Positions 35,003-48,720 of a DNA stretch of 64,000 nucleotides are shown in pieces. Location: contig OENT01000131.1 of NCBI GenBank assembly GCA_900239685.1, forward strand, positions 1-64,000, read 5' to 3'. The stretch is from Rotaria macrura. Lineage: Eukaryota; Rotifera; Eurotatoria; Philodinida; Philodinidae. How positions within the stretch are numbered: the stretch's first letter is position 1; each line of letters opens with the position of its first letter. Under the pieces are notes generated by a model that was given only the letters and a program-made list of their open reading frames with translations, did no database searches and was not told where the DNA came from. The position numbers were made by a program, and so were the translations under genes.

Positions 35003-37102
35003 TCATTGTGCTTTAAGTATTTCATATTGAGCTTGAATGGTGATCTTTTCAATGTCAGCTTCTATCTGCTTCTTTTGTGCTAATCGAACGACATCGATCA
35101 ATAATTGTGCACTTTTATACCAGTAATCGTGTATACATTTGAGGCGATTTTCTTCAGTAGATAACTCAAAGAGCACTTGCACTTGATTGTTCGATGGCCA
35201 GTGAGTGAAACGATAAAACACATCATAAATACTGCTTAGTATGGCCTTGAGCGTCCCAGAAGTCATAGATATCCTTACACTACTGTCGGTGAGCATTTGA
35301 AGGAAAAATTCTAAGTCTACTGGACTCGCAAGAAGTCCATCAACTAGAGCATATTCAGACACTGGTATGAACTCCAAGAAAACTTCGTCGGAAAAAATTT
35401 CAACCAAAATAGCTGTTTCATCGATCATTCTTTCCAGGTCGTTCCATTTTGTACCTATATCTGTGATTTGTAAGAGTATATCGGTTAATAATGTATTCGA
35501 TTGTATTGGAGATTGCGAAATAGTGAATGAAATCAAATCGACAACCTCACCGTGAAGTATGAACACTCGATGGAATTGTGTTTTCGCTATTTGCATCATG
35601 CTTCTAGTTTCACTAACAAGTCGTTCCATATTATGCAGTGCATCCGGTAGTATGAGGCTCAGTTGATTTGAGGTGGTTGTGGGTGTAAATAGTTTCCTAA
35701 TAGCATCGACTTGTACTCGTACTTCTAAAACATTATCCAAAGAAAGATTGAAACCTTGCTGGATCTGATTAAAGGCTTGACTCATTGCCGTGTACATTTC
35801 TTGTACAACACTCCGGCAAGAACTGGTGTTGTTTAAGTAGTTGAAATAGTACCCGTGAGGAAAATTCAATGTAATATCACGCTTGCTCAAAGTAGCCATC
35901 AAAATACTCATCCAAGTCGATACCACGGGAACTGCTTGCAAATACATTTCCCAATCTTGCATAGGATTTATGTCATTAGCATAATGTGTCATATTTTGAA
36001 CAAGATCTAGAAGCAAACAGCAAATCGACGGCAATACTTATACGGGTTGCAAGAGAAAAATAAAAATTCTGAACAATAAAGTTTCATGAGAAGCTTGTCC
36101 ACAGGTAATGCATTTATCCATTTTCACAGGTTGGATTGTCGAAATTCTACGAAATAAAACTGTACACAGCTAAAAGTTCCATTTTAGTAACCCTTTAACG
36201 GCTTTGTCTTTCTTACTTCATTTAGTCCCATTGTGAGGACTTCAGGAATATACGAATTCACAATCATGCTTTTATTCAAAAAATACTTCTCATATCGGAA
36301 AAAATTCAAAAAGCTCAACATTTTCAATAGTTTGACTGCTTGAAAAGACTTTTTCATATCAATTGGTTTCTAATTTAAGTGATCCTACGGAGGCCAGATT
36401 CTTTCTTTCAAATTTTGCTCTTGAATTATATTATCACTGAAGTGCTAAAACGACGACAGGTGATTCATTTCTGTTGAAGTATGGCTCAAATTTCAGTAAC
36501 GGCACTATTACTGTTTCTATTCTAAGTGAGACAATAACGTTGAAAATATGATAGAAGACAGTATAGATGTCTGTCTCTATGTTTTCATTCAAAAGGTGCT
36601 TCTTTTTTTACTCACAATTGCTGGTTTGTTTCTGGATCCATTCATTATTCGTGGTATCTATTTCTAATGAATACATAGAAGTCTCTGTTTAAGAGTTTTT
36701 TTTTTAAAAGGTCGCTCTTGTTTTGTTTAAGAGATTCTATGCTTATAATCAACCAAGCACTGCTGATTTTAGATGAAAAAAATTAATATAACTGCACCTG
36801 AATTAATAGAACACAAGGACAATTGATCATTTATCCATTCTCGACATGTTAGACATAAAGTGAAATGAGATTCAGTAGTAAAAATCACCTAATTCTTTCT
36901 TCGATCTCGTTCTAATTTCTATCTCACCTGGTAACTCTTCGTTCAACTTGTCAGCCAATGTAATATTTGAGAATGTTCCGGATGGATTGAGTTTTTGAGA
37001 CACGATTGTGGAACATTGTATACATAGTACGATGTTAGACAAACAGAAACCAATAAGAAGACTGCTATTGTTCTTGATCGAAAACAGGATGATCATAGTC
37101 AA
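35003..37102 (-). CDS. Secreted helical protein of an unnamed family, paralogue A (two exons)
   Basis: Proposed exons: 37102-36889 and 36006-35003, phase-1 junction, intron ~882 bp, product ~405 aa. Exon 1 begins with a signal-like hydrophobic segment (LLIGFCLSNIVLCIQC) and a polar stretch. Exon 2 is almost entirely alpha-helical by composition: WEMYLQAVPVV, LMATLSKRD, YYFNYLNNTSSCRSVVQEMY, long heptad-like stretches, and a C-terminal ENRLKCIHDYWYKSAQLLI helix. It aligns along its length with the gene at 41445-42636, including the intron position and phase, which supports the splice model. An alternative start at ATG 36034 without exon 1 would give 343 aa, with its first ten residues encoded by what I take as intron. 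The family is not recognised. A secreted or lumenal coiled-coil role is plausible. Confidence 0.65.
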
Positions 37103-40100
37103 AATAACTCAATCTGAAAAGAATAACAAATGTTAAAGTTTTTGTCTGCGTCATACAAGTTGTTGATTGTAGCAGAAACGAAGACATTCTTTGATTAGAA
37201 AGCGATGAATCTCATTTCACACTAACAAGATTATGTCATATACTTGACTTTAGTGTTTTATTTCGAGTATCATGTTACTCAACGGTGAATGAAGACAAAA
37301 ATTGTGCCTAAACTATTCATCATCTGTTGACAATGAAAACAAGTGATTACTGCCTCTAATTTCGTTCATCACTAGCTTACCGTTACGAAAATTAACATGA
37401 ATATCTTCCATAACAAACAATTATAAAACTGCATGTGTCTGTCTGTCTATGTTTGCTAAGATAACTGGAGCTAATGACAACTTGATAAATCGACCGCATC
37501 GAACTAGAAATGAGTGACGACTTCTTGGTGTGAGTTTCGTGTTTTGATTGCCAAAGCTGCGTAATTCATAAAGGAACTTTGCAATATAATAGAACAGACG
37601 TTTAAGTTTACGATTTATTCGAATCGGCATACGAATACTTCTTGGTAAAAATATTTTTCTAGTGTTTAATCTTTGACTTTTATGAAGGCATCTATATCTA
37701 TTACTCTAAATAGAAACTGAAAGAACAACTAACAACATTCCATAACTTTCATTTGATTCTGGACTAAATCAGTTTTGGATGACGAATGTTATTATGGCAA
37801 AAAAAACGAAATACTTTTTCCCAAGTAGAGAAAAAGAGGCAATATTTCGTTTTCGGTGTAACTAGTATTCATTTGATAAGTGTCTCTATACTATTAAATA
37901 AGAAGCAATCAACAATAAATCTTTTGATCCTTGTATTCAACATCTGATATTTGATTGCCACTGTTAAGATTGAAAAATTTTGTAGCACTGTTCTAAAATG
38001 GACTGAAAGATGAAGCTCGCACTTATACTTTACCTTACCAAAACTAATCTCAAGTACTAGAATTTTTAGATTTCTCGGAAAACATGTACGTCTTCTGAAA
38101 TAGTTAATAGCGTGAGAAACAATCTATATTTCTCATGTCGCGTTTTTCAAACGTGATTGTTTTTTTAAATTTTTATGCTGTACTTTTTGTGGAACTCAAG
38201 TATGTATATATGCAAAGACCATAGCGATTCTAAACTTTGCGTGACATTTTGAATAACAGTTCATCACCATAACCTTTCAAGAATTTGACTAACGACAAGT
38301 ATCAAATGTTTTGGAGTTCTCTCTCTTATTTAGAACCAGTACTACCTGAAGATATCGATGATTGAAATCAGTAAGGAAATTGACATCATAAAACGAAGCC
38401 GAGTGTATGACATTGACGATCTTATTCATGTATGTTAATACTCACCCAACTTTAAATTATCTGATGTTTTTAATTTGCATTAGATTAACATATTTTAATA
38501 CTTCTTGAACAAAGATTGACTAAAGGGTGTTCGTGCAACTATAAGTATTCATTTTATACTTGGTAATTGATGTTTTGGTCCTATCTTCAGATTAATTATA
38601 CGCAATATTTGATTATACGAATCTAATTTTTCAATGCAACGTATGGACAACAATCTTAGTACCAACCCAAACGATTGAATCGTTCAAAAAAGACTAAAAT
38701 ATTTTGAAACGATTTTTTGGAGATGCTTAACTTAATATTTTACTCACTAGAATTCTTATGATTCCATAAATCAATTCGACGCTAAAACATCCGATACTAT
38801 CTGGGATAGTGTCTCTCACGCAGAATTTACCATAGAAAAAAATCAAAATGTTCAACAACTCATTGGAAAGTAGAAAAAACTGTACTCATTTTATTTTCTA
38901 GTGATATTATGGCTAGAATGACATCGAATTAAAGACTTTGGATCTCCACATCTAAAATTCAGGCACCTTCATAATTCCGAAACAGTCATTTTAAACTTAT
39001 GAAGTAGAATCAACGAATTCTGATTGTGCATTATTCGAATAGTTCTTAATAGCGAAATTTCTATTATTTTCTGACAATAAATATTAGACGAGATAGACAA
39101 AAGTATTCAGATAGAACATGTAACGGTTTGCAGAAGCAACGCATATGACAGCAACTTCTGAAAATACGGTTCGACAATAGTCTTGCAAGCTTTTTTCCAT
39201 ATTTTTCTCCTGCGGCGTAAATTAACAATTCTTTTCACATGAGTTCCAGTTCATAATATATTTTATTCATAGTTGACGCAATCAGATCTCAAACTAGGAT
39301 TATCTAAATCGTTTTGTAATAAGTCGTCTTTTCAAGGAACCACTGTAATGGGGCTTTAGAAAAGGTGCATAATTCTTCAGGGTGCTATTTGTTTGTCAAT
39401 TAGCCATCACATGTTTCACTTAATGTAAACGGTTATTCAACATCCAAAGTAGTCCCAAGTGTTGTGTATGCTACATCTTGCTGTGATTTTTTTAACTACT
39501 TTGACCTTAATTTTCTGACAAATTTCTTGGAGAGAACCAATACTTTCAGACAATCGTGAAAATTCATTTTGTCTGTCTTACTAAGATCTGTAACTTTATA
39601 GATAATCTATGAAGACAGGTCAATTGTTCCATTCGTACGAATGCTATGCTGAATCTATTCTGTATGCTGTTGTCAAAACAGTTATTGACTGAAATGTTTT
39701 CCTCAGAATTTTGTAAGAGAAACAATTGCTCTCAATTGCATCAATACATTGAGACTTGGTACTATTACTTTATGGTTCGGAGCAGCTTCAAAGTACAATA
39801 TGCAATGCAGCCTAGGCATAATCAACGCTATATTTTCTCTGTAGAACCACTACTAGCATGCAAGACGCTTTTTTACTCGTGGAATTACCTAACAACTGAA
39901 TATTTAAGTTTATTTCAGCTCTTGCAGCATTGATGATGTGAACAAAGTCGCACAATAACATTTTTTCAACTTCTTCAATTGATCTAACCCTTTTTTACTG
40001 AACAAGATTTAATTACTTAAACCGGCCACTTTGTTGTCAGCAGATGCTCTTTGAAGTCAGGTTAGTTCATAGTAAATAATCTTTGTTCATTTCCAATTCA

Positions 40101-41444
40101 CTTCACCAAGAGCCAAGCAGATGCAATAGATTGGAAATTACAATCTGGAATAGGCATCGAGATCCTTATGACAAATTTTCCTATCTGACGACAGATACAC
40201 GTACAGACATTCTGGTTGTTAAGAATTCATGTCGCTGATATAGAACATGGTAAGGATAGACTTTACAGAACGCTCAGTGTTAGAACAATTTATTCAGAAA
40301 GCGTGAAAACTGGCGTTTGAAGATTTCATACAAAGTACATCAACACATGTCAACGGATAGTATACGAAAAACAGTGTTGAAAAAGTGGCAACATGAGTTA
40401 TAGTAAATTCTTCAGTATACAAGAATATCGATGTATAGAAGTATTTTGTAAAGACCACGTACATTATTAATATACTGTCAGAAAGTTCAGAAATCGTTTT
40501 GGAAACGGTGGCGTGAGATATTCGGCAAGTGTTCTCAGAGACAACTCGACGGTTATGGAAATGTCATTCCATGATATTTACAATTAGAGCGATTTGGTTG
40601 AATAAGTATGGGGCATAAGTCAGGAAAATATTTCATAGGATAGACTAGAGGCAACTACATTGGTCGGTGTCTGAATATTACAAAACGTGAACTACGAGTG
40701 TGCGAGGGTGTCGATTGAAATCTCCTACAGTTTATCTGAAATTTATATGGTATTCGATGGGAAAACAATCTGAGAATAGGTGCATCGATTACTATACCTC
40801 TATTACACATATATATGTAAGTTTTTGCAAATTCAAAATGAGGCATCATATGTCAACGTCGTTTTTGTTTTACGGTCAATACTGATTTAAATGCTCTACT
40901 AAATAAATGATTGACAACATATGCTTGCTAGAAATAATAATAAGTATTCGAATTTAGTCATGTGGTATCATGAATTTACATATAGCTCTAGAAAGTTATT
41001 CAATTTGTTCTACAATACAATTTACCTCTTGTATTCTTCATACTGATCGGAGTCCCTATTTTCAACTCTCAAAAGTGGCAACCAAATTGAAAGTATCAAT
41101 ATCACAGATTAAAAGATTTCATCACTGATTAAAAGATAGCAATCAATATGCATGTTCTGAGGTGTATAGTTGCAATGATATGACAATACTTTGTTCGTTC
41201 GTTCTATCTTAATTAGGGAAACAAATCCTTTGAATCTCAAGTCGAGTTAGATTTTTTAAAGAAAATGAATCGTCTTTCTTACGAATAAGAGGCACTTATT
41301 TACTGATGGGAGTTGATTTTTTATCCTTGTTGTATTGGAAAGAATAAAATTTATATTGAAGAAACTTTAGAAATGAAATAAATAATCCATAAGTTCAACT
41401 GAAACTATGGGTATGTCGGGTCTAATCGGATTTCAATCGAATGC
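37103..41444. other. Divergent promoter interval between the two paralogues
   Basis: 4.3 kb between the 5' ends of the two divergently transcribed paralogues. No exon or transposon signature that I can support. Open frames at 37421-37630 (-), 39646-39933 (+) and 40655-40885 are featureless. Confidence 0.35.
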
Positions 41445-42636
41445 ATGATCTACTTTGCTGTACATCTTCTAATTTGTTGTCTAGCTCGTCGAACCGATTC
41501 ATATCATATGATTGGTTTATTTATTTTTGCAATCGGTCAATTCGTGATATCCCAATCAACTTTCAATGTCGATAAACAAACGGCTGTCAGTAAGTACAAT
41601 CAAATTTCTGATTTAATCTTCGCCTAGGAATATCAACTTTACTTTAGAGATCTCACCCTACTCAAATGAAAGTTTGCAGTTGGCACTAAAGGGCAAAACA
41701 TGGGAGAACTTAACTCTAGCTGGACCCATGATAGTTAATCGTCTTAGCCAACTGATGGTACTTGTAAGCTGTCCCGATGTCGCTCTCCTGTTGCCTTCAG
41801 CATATCAAGTTAAATATATCAACCAATCCTCATCATCATTTCGAGGCGTAGCTGTGCAACTTGCAAGTACTCTCCACTACTTTCTCCAAGACGCCCATAT
41901 CAAATTCAACCGTGTTCATCTAACCATCAAGCAAATACCTGCACTATTGATGGATGCTTTGCTAATCATACAGACAGAGACTTTTGGCATTCTTGAGCTT
42001 ATTCTTGGCGAACGTCTGAATGAGATCAATGTGTTAGTAGACGAGATTTTGGACACTTTGAAATCATTGAAACTCAATTATCAAAATGTACACGAAATGA
42101 TTGTGGAAGTCGATACACTTACCAATTATACTTATCAACAACTAGGAACTATTTATCTGGCAAATGTTATCACTCATATGAACGACATTCACAAACATTC
42201 AACTGAGTTATACGATTACTTTTTCATGATTAACTCTGACATAGATAAAATAGCACAGTCTTTCTTACTTCAGTTTATTTGGTTCCTTGAAGCGTCGTTG
42301 GAATCTGGAGTAGCACTAACGCAAGACACTCGCATCTACATCCTAAGAATGCTCGTTCCGAAAGCGATCGATATCGATCGTGACTGTGATATGTTAGTTA
42401 TGGTGATCGAGACATACAGTGACGTATCACAAGAGTTAATGATGAGTGAAATAGCAAGTAGCTTGAGTCAATCACTGCTGTCTTCCGATGACGAACGCCG
42501 AACTTATGATCGTCGTCTATGGAAACGCTTCGGTGAAGTTTCAATGACAATTGCACGTTTAACTCAACAACGGGACGCTCAATTCGAATCAAGAAATCAA
42601 ACTCGTCGGGTTAAATATGAAAAGTTTCTTGTTTGA
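41445..42636 (+). CDS. Secreted helical protein of an unnamed family, paralogue B (two exons)
   Basis: Exons 41445-41589 and 41648-42636, with a 58-bp intron (donor GTaagt, acceptor actttAG) in phase 1. The product is 377 aa from the first ATG or 356 aa from ATG 41508, where a cleaner signal peptide begins (MIGLFIFAIGQFVISQS). The mature part is helical and polar. Landmarks shared with paralogue A are W-E-x(3-4)-L near the start, LM-x3-S-x2-D-x2-L, Y-x3-Y-[IL]-N-x2-S-S-x-R-x-V, and a final E-x2-R-x4-D-x2-[WL]-W-[KY] helix ending in charged residues. No known domain is recognised. The short intron at the same position and phase as the 882-bp intron of paralogue A suggests the two descend from one two-exon ancestor. 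Confidence 0.75.
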
Positions 42637-45600
42637 ACATGGACAAACTATTATACGGCAGAGAAATTATTTAAGATTTGGTTTTACTCTTAGATTGAAC
42701 TATTTCGAATCATTATTTATTTATTTCTTGATGAGAACCAGGGATGTAACTTATGTACGATTAAATATTTCCTGCTATTTCACCCGTCTCCATTTCACAA
42801 CAAATGTACCAAGACGATTCTAGATGTGCATGCATAAATGTGGTGTAGGCTACGAGAATACCCTTATATCCTACAAACGCTCACGATGAGAGTGGCTCAT
42901 TGTATTTGGTAATCGAACCGAATAGATTTAAAATTGAATCACAAAACTACAAGCTAGATTATATTTTATTTACTAACTCTTTTTTTTATAGATAATTGTT
43001 GAGGAAATGGATAAGGAATGAGTGTGACAATAAATTTAGGAAATCCGTATTGCTATAATCATTTATCGAAAGTGATACTCCAACGAAAGTTCACTGATGG
43101 TTAAATGCTACCATTGATTTTCACTAGTAGGCCTAGTATATTAAACGATAAATTGTGATGTACATAAATCGATGAACACTATATAAATCTCTATATCGTT
43201 TGATTGCAAGTTCTTTTAATGTGATACCTAATATGTAATAAGTGCGTATTTCTCTTCGCATGCAGTAAGGCACAGTAATTTAAAATGTGAATCATCTAAG
43301 TAGCACTAAACGACTGAGAATCTGTTCAATGGATTAGTTATATGTGAGAGAATTGTAACTTGATTTACTTTAGCATTCATGTATTGAGTAAATAGATTCG
43401 AATGGTTCGTAAAACTCTCATATTTATATCATGTCCAGAACTTCAGTCACATATGTAAAGCATTACATCTAACGAATGATAATATCAGTAGCCCACCCGC
43501 ATCTCAATAATGTTACATTGCAAATATTTCCTCTATTTTTCTATGGACTGTTCACAGTATTGTCCTTAAGACTAAGTCAAATGAGTTAAGCACCCTGCTA
43601 AATAGTTGAGCTATTGTTATTGTGAATGTAATACTTTATTTTTTTTTAAATTATATACCTCAAATTAATGAATAGTGAAGGTTTCACCGTCTATATCTAG
43701 ACGTAAAATCAAACTTTTATGAATGTATATGGATAGCAGACAATACACCTACTCATAATCTATCTATCGAAAGAATCATTATCAGTTATCCAAATTCATG
43801 TGAACATGATCATCTTCATATGCGTTAAAATACAATGAGTAGTTCGATTTTGCACAATGTAAACAAGTAGTCTAGATCTTCATTAATACATCGAACAGAA
43901 ATCAAGTGATGTCATCCATAGCTGATTTAAAGAAAACCAATGTTTCATATTAGCTCGTTTTCCAAGGATACATTCAAGTGTGTATGTGATTTGGCGTGAG
44001 CTCGTATTAATGGTAACATAAATTCATTTTAATGAGCGATTTTTTCGAATTGTATGTTAACAAATGGTTAAATGACTTTAGCTAGCACATGCATCGTTTT
44101 GACATTAGAGTAATATGTTGAAGACACTGTTTCATCTTACTTTACGTTGAAGAATACTTTGTAAGATGACACTTGATAGCATGTAGCATCATACTGACTA
44201 ATGTGGGTACAGTAGACGTGCAATAGGAAGAAGAACCGTTTCAAGATAATGAAAGCAGGATATTTCGATTACTAATCAAGTGAATGTTAGAGAAACGAAA
44301 TGAAATCAACAGTAGAAGACTCCTTCTGTGAATGATTGCAAATGTTGTGTTTTAGATAGGATAATCTTTGGTTTTAAATCACTTTTATTTAACTTAGAGT
44401 AATAATGTTAATGCTACTTCATCTTTACAACAAATATCCGGATGATTCTCTATAGTCCTTATTTTAAATATATTATTTTACGTGCATCCTCATTTCGTTT
44501 TTCTACGACGCTGAAACTATCGATCCTAAAACGAGAAATTAACATAACATGAAAACTTGATAATCGATAGATACTTGATCATAGCATTTTCGATGTAAAA
44601 GACAGATGGTTCAAAAGGCCTTTCAGTCTATAACATACTTATATATGTAGAAAAAACAAACAAAGAGGCAGAGAGTAAACAATCTATAATAGTTTGTATG
44701 TATGTTTACGCAATCAATTATCCATCTGATGAAATTGTCACGCTCCAATGATATTCATTAGCGGCCATTCGTTATAGAAAAAAGTGACTATTTATTTAAG
44801 TATAAATACGTAATATACAACTTGTTTTTATCGTACACACAGGCAAACATCTATAGATTTCACCATCATTCGAATCGTGAGTATATCCTATTGATCGTTG
44901 AATATAAGCTACAGACTGTGATAAAAATAATCATGATGGATGATAAAATAATACAGTAGCTATTTCATTGGATATCCGATACAGGATTTTCCAATGATCG
45001 ACTTCATATAGAATAAATGTTAGTGTGTGTAAAAACTACAACGACTCTTGGTACACCAATCAAGAATGCATTTAAAGATTTATGTATAAACATCATTTCT
45101 ATTTCAGAAACATATCGTTTTATACTGAAAAATGTCTGTAAAAGTATTTTTTTATTTAAAGGAAAACATGTGATTAGCTATTTTACATTTGTGACAATTT
45201 TGCAAACATCTATAATTGCTATTATACCCGGATGGTAAATCATCCACGTGATAGTAATAATGTCACGATTGCATACGGTGATATTTGCACATCATTTATA
45301 CTGCTATGCATGAAAAACTATGACCTACGGCATACGACACGATAAGCTCATATTTATCATTGTAGATCGATATCAATCATGAAAACAAGTTTTCTTAGAG
45401 AAAAAGTATTCATTACCGACATTTCGCACCATGCTATTGCCCATATCAATGGTTCTACGTATGTCTAAGGATTTTCAAGTATATGAAAATATAATTATTT
45501 ATGTATAGAAAAAATATTTTTTCAACAAAAGGACACTTTCAAAAAATAGCCTATACAAAATCATTTTAAACTAATACAATACAATAATATTGATTGCTTC

Positions 45601-45978
45601 TAGCATAGAAATCACCTTCCTTAAAGTTCTTTTTTACAATAAAAGGATATTGAAAGTATGCTTACAAAAAAAATACTCCTCGATTAAATATCATTCTACA
45701 GCAGCGAAGCCTGAATGAAAAATAGAGATCCTTATGAGATATAATCAATGACATATGATTATGATTTTTACAACGTTGAATTAGCATGAAAACGTCAAAA
45801 CACTTTGGAGATGTTTTTCTTTTGCTTTATAGAACATACATACAGAATACAATTTTCATATTGTCTATCATGTTGTGTTTTTCGTTTCATTTGTTTAAGG
45901 TCCAGGTTCTTAAAGAAAAAGGAATCACTAGCATATATTCATTCATTGTTCTGCTCATAGAATATAACACGTCTGGAA
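42637..45978. other. Intergenic DNA
   Basis: 3.3 kb of AT-rich DNA with no supportable exon. Open frames 42617-42823, 45017-45238 and 45786-45989 are AT-biased; the last overlaps the start of the next gene in another frame. Confidence 0.35.
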
Positions 45979-48168
45979 ATGGGTATTAGTGCTTGTTGTA
46001 GTCAAGTGCCTTCAGAAAAATTTGTTGGACGATGGTCCAATGGAGATAATGTGAATATGCGCATTTGGGAAAATGGAACAATCAATTACTATAAACAGGT
46101 ATGTTCATTCTCTACGAGTCGTCACCCTAAGTAATACGAATATGATTGAATTATATATATCACAACCGAGTTCAGGGCCTGAACTTCAGGCGTTCTATGT
46201 TTAGTAAAGCATTGAATTTCTAAATGCAATATAGATCGTTTGAGGTGTTTGACTTTATATATATATATCTATGTATAATATTGAGACATCTTTTTCTAAT
46301 ATTTCAAGTTTCACGAAAAATACTTGGCAAATCAATTTTGAGTTAAATGATAACTGTTTGTAAATTATCATGAAGATTATTGAACTGTTTTCATGAATTT
46401 AGTTTATAGTTTCATAGATGTCTTAATTAGCGAAATTAAGAAGCAGTTAAAACTTCGTATTGAACCAATTTACTGCTATAGGAAACAAAAAAGTTAGAAT
46501 CTAGAAAAGACATACACATTTGTACTCGATATGCACGCATATTCTTAGTTGAAAAAACCATCAAAACATACATTTCATATGCAAGAAACGAATAAAATAT
46601 TTTCAGCTTGTTTCGATTGTACAAACATCTAATAGAGAAGAATTTTTGCAGAAATCGTTGTTCTCGATGATTGCATACTAAAGGGTAATTAGGAAATAAA
46701 AGTCTAATTATTCTTCGACGCAACACAGTGACTTAAGATATGATACAATAAAGATAGAAGAGCTGACATTAAAAAATACTTGTTGAGAACCAAAGACGTA
46801 TATTAGTTGAAATTTTAATTTTCTATGTTATACAGCATTTTTCAGAAAAATACATACTTTCTAATACATTTGATTTTCCAAAAAAAAACGAAGTTCCTCA
46901 TACTCGACTTTGTTTTTGAACCATGGAATACCATCGACTAGGAACTATCGGTTTTCGATTCTAAAACTATTACATGATTTGACGGTCATTTGCTGTCTTA
47001 GCTGTGATTCTGATGAGAGGTGTCGTAGAGAAGTATTTGAATTGAACATATAAAATCAATTCCTTGATAAATATTGTTGAATTATATTAACTGAGTTCAA
47101 TAAATACGACCAATGAGCGTTCAAAAAACGTGGAAAATGTTAGGAACTTAAAATGCAAGATCTGATGATTAGAATCAAGTGTCGATTTGGCTAGTTACAG
47201 TTATTTTCGATAGACATCAGAAAAAAATCAATCAATGAGTTTGCTCTTTCAATTTTTGTCCTCGTCTCGAATTTTTCCGTAATGCATAGATCGAATTTCC
47301 TGTTGCGCTCAAACATGATCAAATAATATTCGGCAAAGGGATTCAATATTTTGCTCCACTTTTCTGAAAGACATCTGGACAGTACTGTATCGAAGTTAGA
47401 GGTTGTTGGTCGTTGATACTTGTCTGAATCATCTATAATTATATATCAAAAGTCTGACAAAAAGAAACATTGACCAATCTTTTTAGATGGTTTTTTGGCG
47501 ATAGACTACTCGAGGCTTGTTTAAACGTGCTTATTACAGGAAGTTTTTGTCATGCTTTTTATTATTGTTCTGTGTTGCTAAGAGAAGTTCAAAGTTGCCT
47601 GTAAAATTCTTAATCTAGAAATGACTTCATGCATGAGGAACAAAATTCTATTTAAAGTCGTAGTATGTTTGTTAAAATGTAATAACTCACTGGTATATAT
47701 TAACTTATGAAATTTTTACAGGTGATATGATCATCCACATATAGTGGCGATGTTAAAATCTTTTGAAACAGATATCCGTAGAAGTTTAACATTTCCATAG
47801 CTTGATCAAATATTCGTATTATATAAAATATCATTGAACTCTATGGGACTTGATTAAGATTCGTCTTGCAAAAGATTGGTCATAGTACTTGAGTGGCATG
47901 ATTTTTAAACATTGTTTTGTTTTAACAATGGCAAAGTCTATCCTGAACGAAACAGACGAGCGAGTCATTTTTGTATCTTTAAATATTGTAGACATCCGCC
48001 GGTTATATGAGTTTCAATGCCGGAGCTCGATATGATGAAAATGGTTTTTGGACATGTGTATGCGGCTGTTGTACTCTTAGTGGTACTTATGATGATCAAC
48101 AACAGGAGAAACCAATATTTAATGTAAGGGGTGATGTGTTAACCAAGGAACCAGTAAATATTCGTTGA
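45979..48168 (+). CDS. Small Cys-rich protein, predicted N-myristoylated/palmitoylated, 98 aa (two exons)
   Basis: Exon 1 is 45979-46098 (donor GTatgt) and exon 2 is 47992-48168 (acceptor attgtAG), phase 0, with an intron of ~1.9 kb. The product starts MGISACCSQVP: Gly2 with Ser/Cys nearby fits N-myristoylation, and the CysCys pair would suit palmitoylation, placing the protein on the inner face of membranes. The next part, FVGRWSNGDNVNMRIWENG, reads like a beta-hairpin seen in small lipocalin-like or META-like folds. Exon 2 has GYMSFNAGARYDENGFW and TCVCGCCTLSGTYDD, and ends PVNIR before TGA. A donor-like gtaagg inside the end of exon 2 (48124) could give an alternative end. AATAAA follows near 48263. 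I recognise this as a conserved-looking small family but cannot name it. Confidence 0.7.
46256..46269. repeat. Short TA tract in intron
   Basis: Seven TA units within the long intron of the small myristoylated-protein gene. Confidence 0.7.
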
Positions 48169-48403
48169 ATATTTTTATTATCTCTCTTAAAGTGTACTTG
48201 TCATCGATGAATCTTTTTCATGTTGTCTTTTTTTCTTGACCAATATTCATATTGGATATCTTAAATAAACTCTCTGAAGTATTCACTGATTCAATAACTT
48301 CCACAAGTAAATTTTTGATCAATATCTATATTTTTTGCCGATTTGTCTCTTTTATGTGGGCGTGATTACGAATGAGAAGAAAAACAAGATCTCCACCATT
48401 CCT

Positions 48404-48720
48404 CCCCCCCCCCCGCTATAAAGAAATATGATTAGTTTCTATAGTATTTAAAGCTTGGCTTCACGAGTCCACTCTTTTGTGGAACTCACATATGTTTTCG
48501 AAGAAAATAGTGAGTGGAAGTTTAAGAGTGAGAATTTTTATCCTCTGCCCCCCCCCCAACCCCGGTTACAGACAAAGTCACTGAGACCAGGTACCCCCCA
48601 GGGGTGTTCAAACGCCCCCATAGGGGTTTACTATTGATCTCCCCCTCCCGAGGGGGTATACCAAATACCCCCGCCACCTTCCCCATTGGGGGGTAACAAA
48701 TACCCCCCAGCCATTACAGA
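48404..48720. repeat. C-runs and tandem C/G hairpin block
   Basis: In an otherwise AT-rich region there is a run of 11 C (48404-48414), a run of 10 C (48548-48557), and then about 130 bp packed with CCCC/GGGG inverted pairs. These include ccccccAgggg, cccccATAgggg, cccccTcccgAggggg and ccccATTgggggg. GGGGGTA...AAATACCCCC occurs twice in tandem, with 7-8-bp stems and AT loops. It looks like a degenerate tandem hairpin repeat able to form cruciforms, G-quadruplexes or i-motifs. It lies 0.24-0.55 kb after the stop of the small two-exon gene. No coding potential. Confidence 0.7.

Noticed and set aside
40097..40230. Open stretch reading NRHRDPYDKFSYLTT
   Set aside because: Looked protein-like but has no family pattern, splice context or start.
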